Source: Ephemerocybe angulata
Lineage: Eukaryota; Basidiomycota; Agaricomycetes; Agaricales; Psathyrellaceae
Length of the DNA stretch: 64,000 nucleotides
Reading direction: 5' to 3'
Assembly (NCBI GenBank): GCA_013368325.1
Contig: JAACJK010000166.1
Coordinates: 434,001-498,000 of the forward strand
A program made the position numbers and the translations under genes. Shown piece by piece: positions 21,570 to 34,339 of this stretch; positions within the stretch are counted from its first letter, which is position 1, and each line of letters starts with the position of its first letter. The notes beneath the pieces were generated by a model. The model saw nothing but the letters and a program-made list of their open reading frames with translations, was not told the DNA's origin and ran no database searches.

Positions 21570-22722
21570 CGCGGCCCTAAGCCAGCGGCGGGGACTCGAC
21601 GCGGTCCAGTATCAAGAGCGTCGGTCTTCTGGACGCAGCAACAGCACACAACAGCAAAAACGAGGGCCGACGCGAGAACCCTTCCAGTACTTCCTAAAGC
21701 CAAATTCCAAGCCGCGTCGTCCGCGTCTCTTCGCTTCTGCGACTGGCTTCGCTCTGGGAAGTTGTTCGTTCTTTCCCGGTCTGCTCAGCGGGATCTGCCC
21801 TCTGCGGCGCACGCACATCCAATCCAGATCCCGGCCTGGTCTTCGGTACGTCGCAGTCGGAAGATGGGGGTGGGCGTCAGGACGTTAGCAGACAGGCAGG
21901 CAGGAGCTGCTGCGCGAGGACGCCTCAGCAGGCCATGGGGGTATGGAAAAGACGGTGGTACGCCAGACACCCGCATTATGTTCTCTGCATATGCAGTGCC
22001 AGATGGATGGGGGATCTGGGCCTGGTGACATATGACTGACAAATGAGGGCCAAGGCCGACGACCGCACCAAGTGCCCATCCCCATTCTGTTTGCATGAAC
22101 CCGTATCTGGGTTACCGGAGTTCTTGTAACGATGTCCCTCAGCGAAGCCGCTTGAAACAACTTGCGATTGAGTAGCCGACTTGCCAATTATCTAGAGTGT
22201 GTGGGTGGCGGAGACTGACCTAGACTGACCCGCGCAGAAGGCATATGATGTTGCAGGAAACAAGTGACCACTCAGATTAACTCGTTCTCATCGTCAGTGG
22301 CCAACGATCCCATCAGCGCCAAATCGGCATCCGCGACCAAGTACACAAGTAACACAACTGCCGGGGTCCGGTCGGAGCGAGAGAAATATGGGCTGCGAAT
22401 ATCAGGAGCATCTGCTTCGTGTCACCTGGATGCTGTTGGAAAAATCTTTATTCTCCATACATAGGTAACCGGCATCAACCACAGAGAGATGTTAATGGAG
22501 GCAGGATGGCATTCTGTCATAGAAGGTTGAGATAAGCGCCCTGCTTGCTTCATCTGCATTCATGCAGACGCCGCAGGAGGCCCAGGGGCTTAGGGCAAAT
22601 CGTCGAAGAAGATACCACCGGTCGACCCCCGTCTACTATCGGCAATCACAGATATACCGTAGATCTTGCCCACATATACTTAGAAAGCAAAACTTTGGAA
22701 CTGTCGTCATCATTCAACAAGG
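21570..22722. other. Gene-poor interval of 1.15 kb
   Basis: The longest gap in the window without a supported gene. It holds the upstream region of the seven-TM gene and the 3' side of COG1. Several open frames of 60-170 codons cross it, but none has family resemblance, plausible splicing or a convincing start. The stretch around 21600-22000 is G/C-richer than the rest. No repeat or mobile element was recognised. Confidence 0.5.
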
Positions 22723-25700
22723 TCAGTTCTCAACATTACTGACAAGCAACAACCCAAACCGTGAACTGGGCTTCGCAAGCTCCAGCGCCGGCTGATACTC
22801 CTGCTTCGAAGAAGGGGCCCCAAACAGCAAGAGCTGTGCCTGATTCCCGCCTGCGCCTTTCGACGTTGTTGCCGTCGATGATGACGACGACGATGCCCTA
22901 ATTTGAGATGCACAGGGCAGGAGTAAAGAGAGCAGAGTCTGCGTTCTGATTAGAACGTCGGATGCGATTTGCTGAATGGTTGACACGTCGGATGCGATCT
23001 GCTGAATGGTTGACCCGTCGTCTCTCTCCTGTGAAGCAGGGGTTACCATATGGTCCGACATAAGTGAGAGATGCTTACTTGTATGGTCAATTTGCTCGTA
23101 AGCGCCCGGGTCGTTTCCTCCCAATCGTCGCCGTACTTCTTCGAAATCGCCTCCAGGAAAGCAAGGTCGTGAAGTGACTGCTCTGATAATTCGTTTACCT
23201 CACCAGCGAGGTACTTGTCAATCAAAGCTCGGAGGGAAGTTTGGATAACAGGTTCGTGGCGGGCATTATGTTTTCCGACACCCAAGTCCCGCAGTGCGTC
23301 GGAAAGCGATAATAGCGACTGGAAACATTGAGGTGAAGGTCCGAGTGCTATCAAACCCATCCTCATCAGCATACATTAGATTGATTGTAGCGCCGAGAAA
23401 GCTACCTCGTCGACTCGAGCTGGCGATGGTCGGTCGGGAGAAGGCGTCGCCAAAGACACGGGTAATGGTTTGCTCGCGCCACTGCTGGACCACCTGGTCG
23501 AACGTCGAATCAAGTCTCGATCTTAGACCTATAAAGAATACGACCACTGTAAATATCATCTCTCAGTGGAGATAAATTCAGGTAGATAACGCACTGTCCA
23601 ATGCTGGTTTCCGACACCCGATATGTGTCGCGAACACTGATGAGGACCGGAGTTCGTCTGAAACGTTGGCAACTCCAACCAGCCGAGATATCCCTGGGAT
23701 GACAGTGAGCGATGGTATTTTATGCATAAGCTGCGGTAGAGTTACCTGAGCCACCTAGAGCGCTTTCTGCTTCTCTCTCTAGAATCTCAGCAACAGCATC
23801 TGATGTGGATTCTGCTAGAGGCTGGTACGTTTCTGTCACGGTTTTACCAAATGTACTAGGAGATCATCAGCAAAACAATAGGAGGAATGAATACCAACTC
23901 ACAGCCCATCTTCAGTCTTGTCCGAAAGCACGGTCGAAAAATCCTTTTGGATACTTCTCGCGGCTTGCTCTAAGGTCGATAGTACGGCGTCTAATTGGGC
24001 TGTCCGTCCAAGCAGCTGACGTTTTAGCGAGGCCTGATATTGCTGAAAGGGTACAGGATCGTGCACTTTGGAAGTTTGGCTGGAATTTGGAGGAGGAGGT
24101 GCATGGAAGAGACTTGTGCCTAAATTGAACAGCGTGTAAGAAAAGCGAACGACGGTGAGTACGGAAAAATCTACCGTTAGCGGCCTCGGACGAAAGGAAT
24201 GAAGCAAGCTCCGTTTTGAAGTTATCCTGGGCGCGCGACAACGTCGTTTTCCACACAGACGTAATGCGATCATGGCATAAACCATCTACGGTATTCGCAA
24301 GTTGCGACTTTTCCGAGGAGTCGAGCTGCGAGTCCGATACCAGCTTGCGGATGGAGGTTCGCAAACTCCATATCTCCCCCACGCTGCCAAGTTCTGAAAG
24401 CCAGTTCGATGAGGCGTCCCTCCACGACTTGGTCGATTTATGTAGCCAGTCTTGCAAAACTTGACGGAAGTCTGCTTGTGAGTAAACGAGAGACGACGAG
24501 GTCAGGTCGATATAAGGTTTATAAGCCTGCAAACTTGGGGGAAGGAGGAGGAAGTGCGCGGATGAGGAAGAGTTCGTGAGTAGGGAATGTGTTGAGGGGA
24601 CAAGATCCGAGGGTATATTAGACTTCAATCCCAGTTCTACGGGATCATCGTCCTGGATGGCATGCAAAACGGAGGTGATGAGGGAGAGTTCCTGAGACGG
24701 TGGTATCTGGAAAATTAGCCGAGAGGTGTGTACTGTATCTATGATGGCTGTCAAAGCCTTTTCATTTGCTGAAAGAATATCCTTTGAAAGAGGATTGCGT
24801 GACGTCGACCGATTCAGGTTAGGCTCGAAGCGCGCGTGTCCGTTTGCAGAATGTGGGAGGTTGAAGTCGAATTTCCAAGAGATTAGCGCCGACAAGGCTT
24901 TCGTCCGTTGTGTTAGTAATGCAGCGAATGCATCTCGTAGTGGGCGGGAATCCAATAGGTGGAGGGTAACCAGCGTTGAACAGACAGCCTTGAAGGTGGT
25001 TAGATGCATTTCCAGGTGAAGATAGCTGGTCTCACCTGAGGTGATAGACCTGTCTCTCGAAGAGACAGCGTTGCTTTATGGATAATTTGCGAGCGGAAGC
25101 TTGAGACTTCGTCCCATTGCCGTTGCACCAAAGGGAACTCTGCCTAATACGCGTTAATGTGGGGTGTGTCAACATACTTCAGACACACTCACCAGAACAT
25201 CAATCCCGACTTTGCTCCAGGAGTCCTCATCTTGGTCATCTTGCTGTGCAAGCGCCCGGTGCACCACTCTCGTAAACAGGAAAAGCCATCCAGCCGAGAG
25301 GTAGTTCTTTCGCTCAATCAGGCGCCATAGGTGTTCGGGAGCGTCTAGTAGGACCTTCACGTGTGCCGAGAGGAGCTGCAGGGATTGAAGATGGCGATCT
25401 GAGATGTGTTTGAGTATACGTGCAGTTGATACGCGTATCGAGTGCGTACCATTCACCCCTCCGAAAGCTGTTGTCCGACTAGGCATCGGAGGTTCCTCCT
25501 GCGCAATGATCGAACCTCGGCACTCCTCAATCGCCTCGAGCACCCGTTGTGATGATCCAGCCATGGATATTATAGAGGTAGACGCCTGTAGTAAATCGCG
25601 GTAGCGTTCTCTACGCTTTCGTACCGTCCGTTAAAGGACCATCGCTTCGACGCGAAATAGCAAGCCACGTACCCGACCATGAGCCGAAGCTCCTCCTGCT

Positions 25701-25989
25701 TAACATCGGCATCGGTCCTAAGGAACATTTAGACTGAGGGATAACATGGCTTCGATGCACCATACCGCAGACGTTGCTGAATGGCCTTGACTTCGGCTAC
25801 GGAATATCTGGAGAAGAGTTCATCTGGGTTGACGTTCTCGAAGCCGAAGGTCTGCTTGGAGCTCTGAGCAGAAACTAGCGACGGTGCTAATCCGGAGGGA
25901 GTTCGCGGGTGTGTTGATGTAGGGAAGCCATTGGCATAGGGTGAGGCAGCAGACTTGATGGATTGGGCTGTAGAGTGCCGACGATACAT
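22723..25989 (-). CDS. COG1: Conserved oligomeric Golgi complex subunit 1
   Basis: A subunit of the COG tether for retrograde vesicles at the Golgi. Twelve exons on the minus strand (25989-25766, 25717-25673, 25610-25450, 25398-25193, 25143-25036, 24988-24175, 24119-23903, 23855-23746, 23693-23595, 23528-23406, 23347-23079, 23028-22723) sum to 2682 bases, 893 residues. The N-terminal Vps51-like helices read LFSRYSVAEVKAIQQRLR then VGERYRDLLQASTSI, followed by LLSAHVKVLLDAPEHLWRLI and the long helical body. The C-terminus is Ser/Thr/Ala-rich and less conserved. The last exon carries a 30-base in-frame tandem duplication encoding STIQQIASDV twice. Confidence 0.85.
22955..23014 (-). repeat. 30 bp tandem duplication inside COG1
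   Basis: Two direct copies (22955-22984 and 22985-23014) differ at one base and keep the frame. They encode the ten residues STIQQIASDV twice near the start of the last COG1 exon, suggesting recent slippage duplication in a tolerant part of the protein. Confidence 0.9.
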
Positions 25990-26151
25990 AGCGGAACGTC
26001 CTTAACGTCCACAGTCTAGACTCGCAACCAGTACCGTTACCCTGTGTTTACCTTTTGTTTGCTTGAATCCCAATATCAAACACACGATGCGATGTACAAA
26101 TTCATCACTATATATGGAAATGATTACAAAGCGTTGCGCAAACAAAAGGAA

Positions 26152-26183
26152 GTTACCTGACGGTAACCTGTCACGCAGTGACA
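26152..26183. repeat. Two adjacent inverted repeats upstream of COG1
   Basis: GTTACC-TGAC-GGTAAC (26152-26167) is followed after one base by TGTCAC-GCA-GTGACA (26169-26183). Both have perfect 6-base arms. They lie about 165-195 bp upstream of the COG1 start in the 497 bp gap between COG1 and the TMEM115 gene, where no coding sequence is seen. Protein-binding dyads are possible but unproven. Confidence 0.5.
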
Positions 26184-26486
26184 AAAAAGTGTGACCCGGC
26201 TCAGGTCACGGCTGGTCGCGAGCCTATCCACAGTCGAGCGCGACAGCGACACTGACCAACTCATTCGATTAGTCAGCATTTGATGCCCCTGACGCCCAAA
26301 CCTTCGAAAGCACACCAAGCTCAGATTGGGGGAGTCTAATGGTATCGACTACGTGGTATTATCACAAAGCGTAAGAGCTCATTACGGGTGGAGCTTGGAG
26401 CGTAGCTGTAAGGTTTTAGATCGTGAAGACGAGTGGAAGTTGCATAAAAAGAAGGCGAGTGTCGTAACACCACCGTTCAAAGGTGC

Positions 26487-27793
26487 CTAGGCTTTCGTGA
26501 CATCCTCCACTGACTTTCCACCAAGCGAACCTCCGGCTGCAGAGGAGGAAGCTTGAGACGACGAGCTTTCCCCTCGTGCTACGGCGGCGGGTTGCGCGCC
26601 TCTTGGTCCGTTTGTGGAAGAGGATCCTACAGGAGATGACGTATTTGCGACGCGTTGATCCAAAGCTTTCAGGGCCATTGCACTGAGGAGGGTCAGAAAC
26701 TGACTTGAGCAGGTATGAAGCCTACTCACCGTCTTCGTTCAGCTTCAGCCCTGGCACCACCTGGTAGTTGAGAGTACGATCCCCCTTCGATATCACTTGA
26801 TGTGGTGGGGATGAGATGGAACTTATTGGCAAGTGAGAAGACCGTGTTCCCGAGGTATGTCAAGGGGGTGCTGCAAGCTGTGTGAGGAAATGAGATCCGT
26901 GGCGAAAGTCTCTGCAACTCACTGCATGAAGGGAGGGAACCAGGAGATCAGGGAGAAGGTGTCGCTTCTGTCACCATAGGTGACACCATTGATCGAGTCG
27001 ACCGTGTTCTTCTTGTAGAATCGGAGGTAGACCCAGCTAACGAACCAGCCAAACTGGATCAAGATCCACGGGTTTTGGAACCCTACAATGCACAGGACCG
27101 TGGAGAGTGTCAAGTAGGCCATAGGCAAGGTCTGAAGGGAATCAGTAAGATGCCTTGTGTGGATTTGGACCACTACACACCTTGACCTTGACTTTGATGA
27201 CTCCCATAAGCTGGACGTTGTGTTCGGGGATGAGCTGAGTGAAGGCGACAAGGAGACCGATCTGGAGGGCCATTTGTCCGTGATACCGCATCCCACTATG
27301 CAATAACGTCAGAGAGCTGTGACCCGGATATGGTGGAGGAAGTGACTGACAGGAAGAGCTCTGCATTGCCAAGGACGAAGTATTCGATCCAGTTCAAGCC
27401 AAACGCAATCACGTTCGAGAGGACGACGGTGACCACAATGAACTTGATCGTCTCGATGCTTCCCCATACCCTCTCAAGGTATTTGAGAGATGGAGGCACG
27501 AATATGAGTGTTGCGAGGAGCTGTGTGTGATTAGCTTCATAGCGACCGCAATGAATGGGTACTCGACACACCTCCCATATCGTGGTCTCGACCAACGCAG
27601 ATGTGAGCAATGTCCAGGGAGCGTAGATCAACGACCCTGGAATCAATGTCGTGTAGAAGGCCGCGTCGGGGCCAACACCCCTCCACCAACACCAGCCATA
27701 TAGGGCGGAGGTTACGAGTGTTGCTGCAGTGAATGCCCTGGTTACTGGCGGAACCGACTGGATGAGCACAAGGGGCGAAGACAACATAGCCAT
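26487..27793 (-). CDS. TMEM115/DUF1751 rhomboid-fold Golgi membrane protein
   Basis: Six exons on the minus strand (27793-27572, 27520-27351, 27295-27181, 27131-26923, 26870-26730, 26682-26487) give 350 residues of the TMEM115 family (rhomboid-like, non-catalytic). Membrane spans include FTAATLVTSALYGWCWW, the FYTTLIPGSLIYAPWTLLTS block, TIKFIVVTVVLSNVIAFGLN and GLLVAFTQLIPEHNVQ; the conserved WFVSWVYLRFYKK and GDRSDTFSLISWFPPF follow. The soluble C-terminal tail is Ser/Ala/Gly-rich. TMEM115 acts in Golgi retrograde traffic in animals, matching neighbour COG1. The start has a near-perfect Kozak context, GCCACCATGG. Confidence 0.88.
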
Positions 27794-27988
27794 GGTGGCT
27801 CGAATGCTGTCGTCGGAGAGAAAGAAGTAGACACGCTTGTAGTAGTTCAGTCGCCGTCGCACGACGCACGCAAATCTTTCCGTCAACGGCCTTGGACGAC
27901 GTGAGCGGACTGCGCGGCACGTGCATTCCCTTTTCGGTGTCGGCACAAGCCATGATCCCCGCGGATGCACTCTTGACCTTATACCCCC
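27794..27988. promoter_or_regulatory. Divergent promoter, TMEM115 / FAM32A
   Basis: 195 bp separate the two start codons. The Kozak sequence of the left gene is at its edge; no other motif is recognised. Confidence 0.45.
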
Positions 27989-28552
27989 ATGTCAGCTTAT
28001 GACTTTCGCCCTGGTGGCTCCCTCAAACTCAAAGGTGGGGTAGCAGAGGGTGGTGTTGTGAAGAAGTGAGTATTAACTCGCTATGAACACTGACTTGGAA
28101 CTTATATCTCGTCCAGGAAGAAGAAAAAGTCTAAATCCAAGGAATCCTCTATTGAGAAACACCTCGATCCTGAACAAGTGAAGGAACTTCTCAAATCCGA
28201 TGAACTTGTTCAAACATCCTCTGGCAGTGGCCGTAACTCGCCCGGTGTCGTGAATAGTAGTAGCTCCTCATCTCGGAAAACGGAAGCGGAGAAACGGTTC
28301 GAAGAGGTACAGAAGAAGAGGGTGCGTAGCCATTGTTTCATATATCCCTTGACCGTGCTAACTGTTCTGTTCAATAGCTGGAGGAACGTGTTCGCAAGCT
28401 GGCTAAGAAGACCCACAAAGATCGCGTCGCCGACTTCAACAAGCACCTCGAGACTCTCAGTGAGCACCACGATATTCCTAAGGTACGCATTCCTCTATGC
28501 ACTGTACATATGTCCGTGTGCGCTTATTTCTCTCCAGGTCGGTCCGGGATAA
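27989..28552 (+). CDS. FAM32A-like protein (DUF1754)
   Basis: Four exons (27989-28065, 28117-28321, 28378-28482, 28538-28552) encode 133 residues. The family pattern is clear: N-terminal SAYDFRPGGSLKLKGG, a Lys-rich block, TEAEKRFEEVQKKRLEERV in the middle and DRVADFNKHLETLSEHHDIPKVGPG at the end. FAM32A is a nuclear protein that stabilises the catalytic spliceosome near the exon junction in humans; the role here is by homology. The last exon is only 15 bases. The following 343 bp to the WHIM gene hold nothing recognisable. Confidence 0.92.
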
Positions 28553-28895
28553 GATTTATCCTCCGTTTTCCCGCTGTCCAGTAGTCGTTCCGGAGATGTT
28601 GTATCCTATCCACTTGTATCCTATGAAGATGTCTTTCCATGCTCCCGCCTGCTGCGTTCGCCTCGAGGTTTCCATCTCATTCAAACTACCAATTCATGTC
28701 AACCGTACACTGGGAATCGTTCGGCCATTAGCGCGTTTGTAATGTGCCTGAATAGGGATGCTGCTTATTGTAACATATTTGTTCCAGTCAAAGTGAGGTG
28801 TGACGGACTTTTATATCAAACCCTGATCTCTCCACACACACCCTGCATTCTTTCATCCCGCCACCTACTACGTCGCGTCGTTTTCGACGTTTCCA

Positions 28896-31034
28896 ATGGC
28901 AGCCCCTCCGGTTCTAGACAAGAAGCCGCATGTATGCCCTCCGTCTGATGCTGAACATCCACGCGACCGCTGGGAATCTCTATTCGTCTATTCCTTCATA
29001 TGCAAGTATACGAACCTGAGGCACAAGGTTGAAGGGTTGGAATCACCAATGGAGTGCGTGTCACATTTCCTTGAACGAGCGCATTGTCTAATGCTGCTTT
29101 TCTTCTTCCTGTTTACACCTATAGCTTTGAGGAGGCAGTGATGTCAAAGGAGCCAAACGATATCCTGACACACGTCCTATCCCACTTCATCTTGAACCTT
29201 AAACCGCAAACGCGTAACTTAAGGTGAGGGCGTGTCATTACGCCGTCTGAACGGCATGATGTCTGAAGAATGTTGCTGCCATATTAGCATCGACCTAATA
29301 TCCACTACCGTCCAAAGCGTCCTCGGCGAGTTCCTGAAGACGTCTGAAAGGACTATCTATTGGAATGATGCACTCAACGCGAATGCTGACCCTTTTGAAG
29401 CGTCTGGTGGTGGATTCTTTTCCACGGACTGGGACTTCAAGGTGCGCCCCCCTTCGCCATGTCGTGAGGTAATGGGCACTGAATGATGCCCACTCCATGC
29501 TTCGCACTTTCTAGCTCAAGATCCTGCGGCAGCTCGTGGAACTGCAGCTGACGCATGCACCTTCAATCAAGGCTATTATCGATCGTGCATGGGGCGTGGT
29601 GCACAACAAGCACAAGAAGCGGGAAATCACGCCCCCTCCAGAGGCTTCAGATCCTCACAGTCGCGAAAATCTGCAATTACAGCCCGTCGGGCAAGACAGC
29701 TCCAGGAAACGATACTGGGTTGCAGATGGTCCGTGCACATTCCCTCCCATTCTTTCTCCACTCAAAGCAATGCTATTTGCGTGTATTTGCTTGAGGACAC
29801 ATTTATGATCACCTTTCTTCTCATCTATTTCTCGGGTCTTGCCGCCTGACCGTACTCCCTTTGGCTAAAGTGAACTGATTCTAACCCTTCATGTATTTAG
29901 ACTCGCCGAGGGTTTATGTCTCGACCAACCCCTGGAAAATCACTGCGACTTTTCAGACCGTCTCTTCTACGAGAGAGGAATACATTGCTCTCATTGACCT
30001 TTTGAAGCAAAATGGCCCCCCAGAACCTCCGAAGAAAAATCATAAACGCACCAAATTGGAACAGTCTCATGTCAGCCTGATTGAGAGCTTGGAAGGCCGC
30101 GTTGAAGCGATAGATGCCGAACTTGCGGTTAGTGCACTTTCCAGAGTTTGCATATGTTGGAGCAGCTGATCGAGCTATCCTTCCTTTCGAAGCGTGTTGC
30201 ACGGGTAAGGAAAAAGATTGAGCAGCGCCACGCTCTTATGGCACAGGCTGAGATTCGGCAAACTCGTACACGGCGTCGCACGCAGAAACCCGACTACGTG
30301 TATTCGAACGGGTACGACAGTGAGGTAAATGACCGAACATTTCACACCCTGGGTAAGAGGATACTGATGCTTATATTCGATAGGATGATGGAGGTGACGA
30401 CTATCGATATCAAGACGAGATGGACGAAGAGGACGTTCCAGGCGGCTCACGAAAACGTAAATCTGCTCCTGCTCCGACACGACGGTCGGGGCGCACTACG
30501 AATAAGCCTTCCACCCGCGAAGCGTCGCCGGCTGATTCCTGGAAAAACTGGCGAGGAGAACGACGCTCGACAAGACTAGGCGCTCCTAGTGATACTCAGC
30601 TCGATGGAGAACCTGCTTCAAAGCGTTCTCGGACTGACAGTGTGGCTAGCGGCACCTCAGCAGAGGACCTTCCCTCTGTAACCAACGGCGCAATAAATGG
30701 CATCAAGGTAAAGCACTCTGGTGCAGCTGCGCTTAAACCCACAGAGGTCGCAGTTGAGCAGATTGCTGGCAAGAAGAAGTCGAAGTTCTGGGTATATGCT
30801 GTTACCGAGACGGACGCTCCTATGGATGTCGATGCTACGACGAATGTAAACGATACCAACGGGCAATCTGCACACGCAAATGGCGACAAGGCCGACTCAT
30901 CAACATCCATTCAGTCCCCAGTCATGCAGAATGGATCTCCCAGGCATTCGAATGGCCAGCCTGATTTCGTGCAGGAAACCCTCGATATGAGCACGAAGAG
31001 TCGATCATCCCCCTTCCCTATGGACACCACCTAG
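28896..31034 (+). CDS. DDT/WHIM-domain chromatin-remodelling accessory protein
   Basis: Seven exons (28896-29053, 29125-29223, 29288-29441, 29515-29728, 29901-30127, 30193-30324, 30384-31034) give 544 residues. The N-terminal third is helical and DDT/WHIM1-like (WESLFVYSFICKYTNL, LKILRQLVELQLTHAPSIK). The WHIM2-type signature is QPVGQDSSRKRYWVADDSPR followed by VYVSTNPWK, the motif that contacts linker DNA in ISWI complexes. After a coiled-coil-like Glu/Lys/Arg stretch, the C-terminal 250 residues are disordered, with basic GSRKRKS and SKRSRTD. It resembles RSF1/CECR2-type regulatory subunits, but the exact orthologue cannot be named. 31035-31464 downstream contains no gene. Confidence 0.75.
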
Positions 31035-31464
31035 AGTCCTTCCACATTCAAATGGTAACCTAGATCTCTGCGCTTGCCTTAATTATTTCTGCATCTATCG
31101 TCTTCGCGCACTCAAGTCTCAGTTTATGAACCCCTTCATTGCACATCTCTTCGCTCTCGTCATACTACAGCATTCTAGTAAATACGCAACATTCCATTGG
31201 CTCGGAGTTGGATATACTTAATTATATTACTGGCCGTTCAATTTGACCAAGATCCTTGAATCAAATCGCGAAATCGCATTTCTGGGTGGTGTGCAAGGGG
31301 AGCTGGAGGTATGTCCGTGACCAAAACGGGGGCCGGATCGGCCAATAAGCGAGCAGAGTTCTGTCACGGCCACATGTGATCGCCGCGCCTGTCGTCCGTC
31401 GAAAACTGCTGGAGTCGGTTAAAGCAGGTCTTCCTCTCCCCACCGTGATCCCTTTGCAGTATCT

Positions 31465-33960
31465 ATGCTTGCTCGTTCTGCACGAAATGCTTTGCCTAGA
31501 CATGCTTTGAAGAATCCATACCGTTTCCGGGGCTGCCTGGTCGCTAAGAAGGAATCAACACGACACCAAGGGCTTGCTACCAATGCTCAACACCATTCGC
31601 CAGCGTCAACAGACGACCGAAGTCTTGTCGCCCTCTTCGACCAGCCAGGCTCTTCCTCAATGCGGTCTCCATTTGCCTCTACAGGCCTCTTCGGACACCC
31701 CTCCCTCACTCATCCCCGTGGATTAATACTCCTGGCCGAATCGACGCTCGTACGAGCTAAACTCCTGACGGAACGGATATTGCGCGCACGGGAGTCGAGG
31801 GAAGAGTTGCTCAAAGTTGTTAAGAACCTTGACCGACTCAGCGACATGCTATGCGGCGTCATTGACCTCGCTGAGCTCGTCCGGAATGCCCACCCCGATC
31901 GCGTCTGGATGGAAGCTGCCAACCACGCCTACGAAACGTTATGCGAATTTATGAACGTCTTAAATACCCATGTCGGATTATATGAAGTGCGTGCACATCC
32001 CTCAGTGCCCGTTATCGATGGCTAATGCATTCAACTTTCAACTTTCTAGGTTCTCAAAGCTGTCCTATCGGATCCATCCATAGTTAAAACGCTTAGTCCA
32101 GAAGCGTATCAAACTGCTCTTATCTTTTGGCGCGACTTCGAGAAATCTGCTATCGACCTACCCCCTAGCGAACGCCAGAAATTTGTGACCCTTTCTTCCG
32201 ACATCCTTTCCCTTGGCCGACAATTCCTGGAAAATGCCAGCTCCCCCCGACCCCCTGCCTCGATAAAGGCCTCAGAACTTTCCGGATTGAAGGATAACGG
32301 GATGGGAGTTCGCCTCCAATTGCAAGCCCGGTTCACGAAGAGGGATCTCCAAGTCTACCCGGGCTCTGTGCAAGCGCAGATGATTATGCGCTCTGCTCCT
32401 GAAGAGGAGCCTCGCAAGCGAATCTATCTCGCTGCGAATTCGAGCACGCCAACGCAGATAGAAGTGTTGGAAACCCTTCTGCGGAAACGAGCGGAACTTG
32501 CCCAACTAATTGGACGCCCGAGCTTTGCACACCTAACATTAGACGATAAGATGGCCAAGACGCCTGGTGAGCATAGCCAAGACTCCCCTTTCAATTGCTT
32601 GCTGACCTCAGATGGCAGAGAATGTAAACAACTTTTTAGAAACTTTAATGGACCATACACGACCGTTCGCGAGGCGCGCTCTACGCACTCTAGCGCAGAG
32701 GAAGCAAGCTCATCACGGACTCTCTTCGTTACCTGTGGTTCAGGCATGGGATCGCGACTTCTATTGCCCACCTGACCCACCAGCACCGCCCATTCCCCTC
32801 CCCCCTCTGACGCTTGGCACGGTATTCATGGGCCTGTCGAGGCTCTTCCGTCACCTCTACGGTGTATCTCTTCGGCCGGCCGAGTCAGCCATTGGCGAGA
32901 CCTGGCACGGTGACGTCCAGAAACTGGAGGTCGTCGACGAGAACCAGGGCATAATTGGCTGGATCTATGCTGACTTGTTTGCGCGGCGCGGCAAGGCACA
33001 GGGAGCCGCACATTACACTGTTCGCTGCTCTCGCCGCACTGACGACGATGACGAAGCTGGGGACCTTACGCTAGAAGGGGAGGAACACATGCTAGTCGAG
33101 TCGAAGAAGTTCGAGTCGGCGAAGAGACATCGGTTACCGAACCAAGAAGGCGTTTACCAGCTCCCGCTGGTAGTTCTTCTTACCGAGTTTGCGAAACCCA
33201 CTATCTCCAGAGGCGCGACTGTTTTGGAATGGTACGAGGTCCTGACCTTGTTCCACGAAATGGGACATGCTATGCATTGTGAGTCTACAGTCACTTTACT
33301 TCTCGATCCGGTCTGATTGCTCTCCTTCTAGCTATGCTTGGCAGAACAGAGTACCAGAATGTCTCCGGCACCCGATGCGCGACGGACTTCGTCGAACTGC
33401 CCTCAATCCTCATGGAACATTTCCTCAACTCTCCCGCCGTCCTCTCCCTCTTCGACGCCGACAGCACCTCAACTGTGCGACAAATCGGAAACCACCATAG
33501 CGACCCGTGCCATTCTATCGACACCTATTCCCAAATCCTCCTCGCTGCTGCAGACCAGAGATACCATTCACCTGCAGTCATTGACCCGTCCTTCGACTCG
33601 ACAGCTGAACTTGCGAACCTCCATAATACCCGTGGCCTCATTCCTCACGTCCCTGGAACGTCTTTCCAGACGCAGTTCGGGCACTTGTTTGGATATGGTG
33701 CAACCTACTATTCGTACCTCTTCGACCGTGCGATCGCTTCGCGTGTCTGGGAGAAGGTTTTCTTAGAGAATCCGTTGGACCGTAGCAAAGGGGAGAGACT
33801 GAGGGAGGAAGTGCTAAGGCATGGAGGTGCTCGGGATCCTTGGCACATGGTCAGCGCCTTACTACGTATGCCTGAGCTCGAGGCTGGAGATGCGGAGGCG
33901 ATGCGGGAAGTGGGTAGATGGAGGATTGAAGATGAAGTTGGAGTTTCCGGGCGGCATTGA
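31465..33960 (+). CDS. OCT1: Mitochondrial intermediate peptidase (MIP), mating-locus marker
   Basis: An M3-family zinc metallopeptidase that removes octapeptides from imported mitochondrial proteins. Four exons (31465-31986, 32050-32566, 32619-33278, 33332-33960) give 775 residues. The N-terminus [20 protein letters not shown] is a typical presequence. The zinc site is HEMGHAMH, split by the third intron right after its last His, and [18 protein letters not shown] near the C-terminus is the substrate-binding block of the family. MIP is the classical border gene of the HD mating-type locus in agarics, usually within 1 kb of HD1. Here it converges on HD1 with 379 bp between the stop codons. 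Confidence 0.96.
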
Positions 33961-34339
33961 CGCTAACCCTGAGTCGTGGCGAGTCGCGCTTGTGGCCAAT
34001 GGATGTTTGACTTTTACGTGAGGAAGTAATTTGCATGAAAACTAGGCAATGAAGTATATCTAATCGAACTTTAAAGATAGGATGCTGGGACTTGATGCTG
34101 TGGTAATAGTACAAATGCTGGTGAGGACAGTAACGAGGGTATAATCTATTGAAGGTGACTTGGGTGGGTATACGTAGAAACCCGAAATGGCAATGGGAAG
34201 ATCATAGTGAAGACATAAACATATGGACCATACGGGCGTGATCGGTGGTCGGTGAACCAGAAACACGACAGTGAAACGAGAGAAGGAAATTTAAGTGACA
34301 ACAAGGGACGAATGTGACTCAACCCTGGAGATTGAGATG
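33961..34339. other. MIP-HD1 3' intergenic spacer
   Basis: The convergent gap between the MIP and HD1 stop codons. It is A/T-richer than the flanking exons and holds no open frame or motif I can support; it probably contains both 3' UTRs. Confidence 0.5.

Noticed and set aside
21376..21888. 170-codon plus-strand open frame
   Set aside because: It overlaps exons of the seven-TM gene antisense, is Arg-rich and repetitive in an unselected way, and shows no family resemblance.
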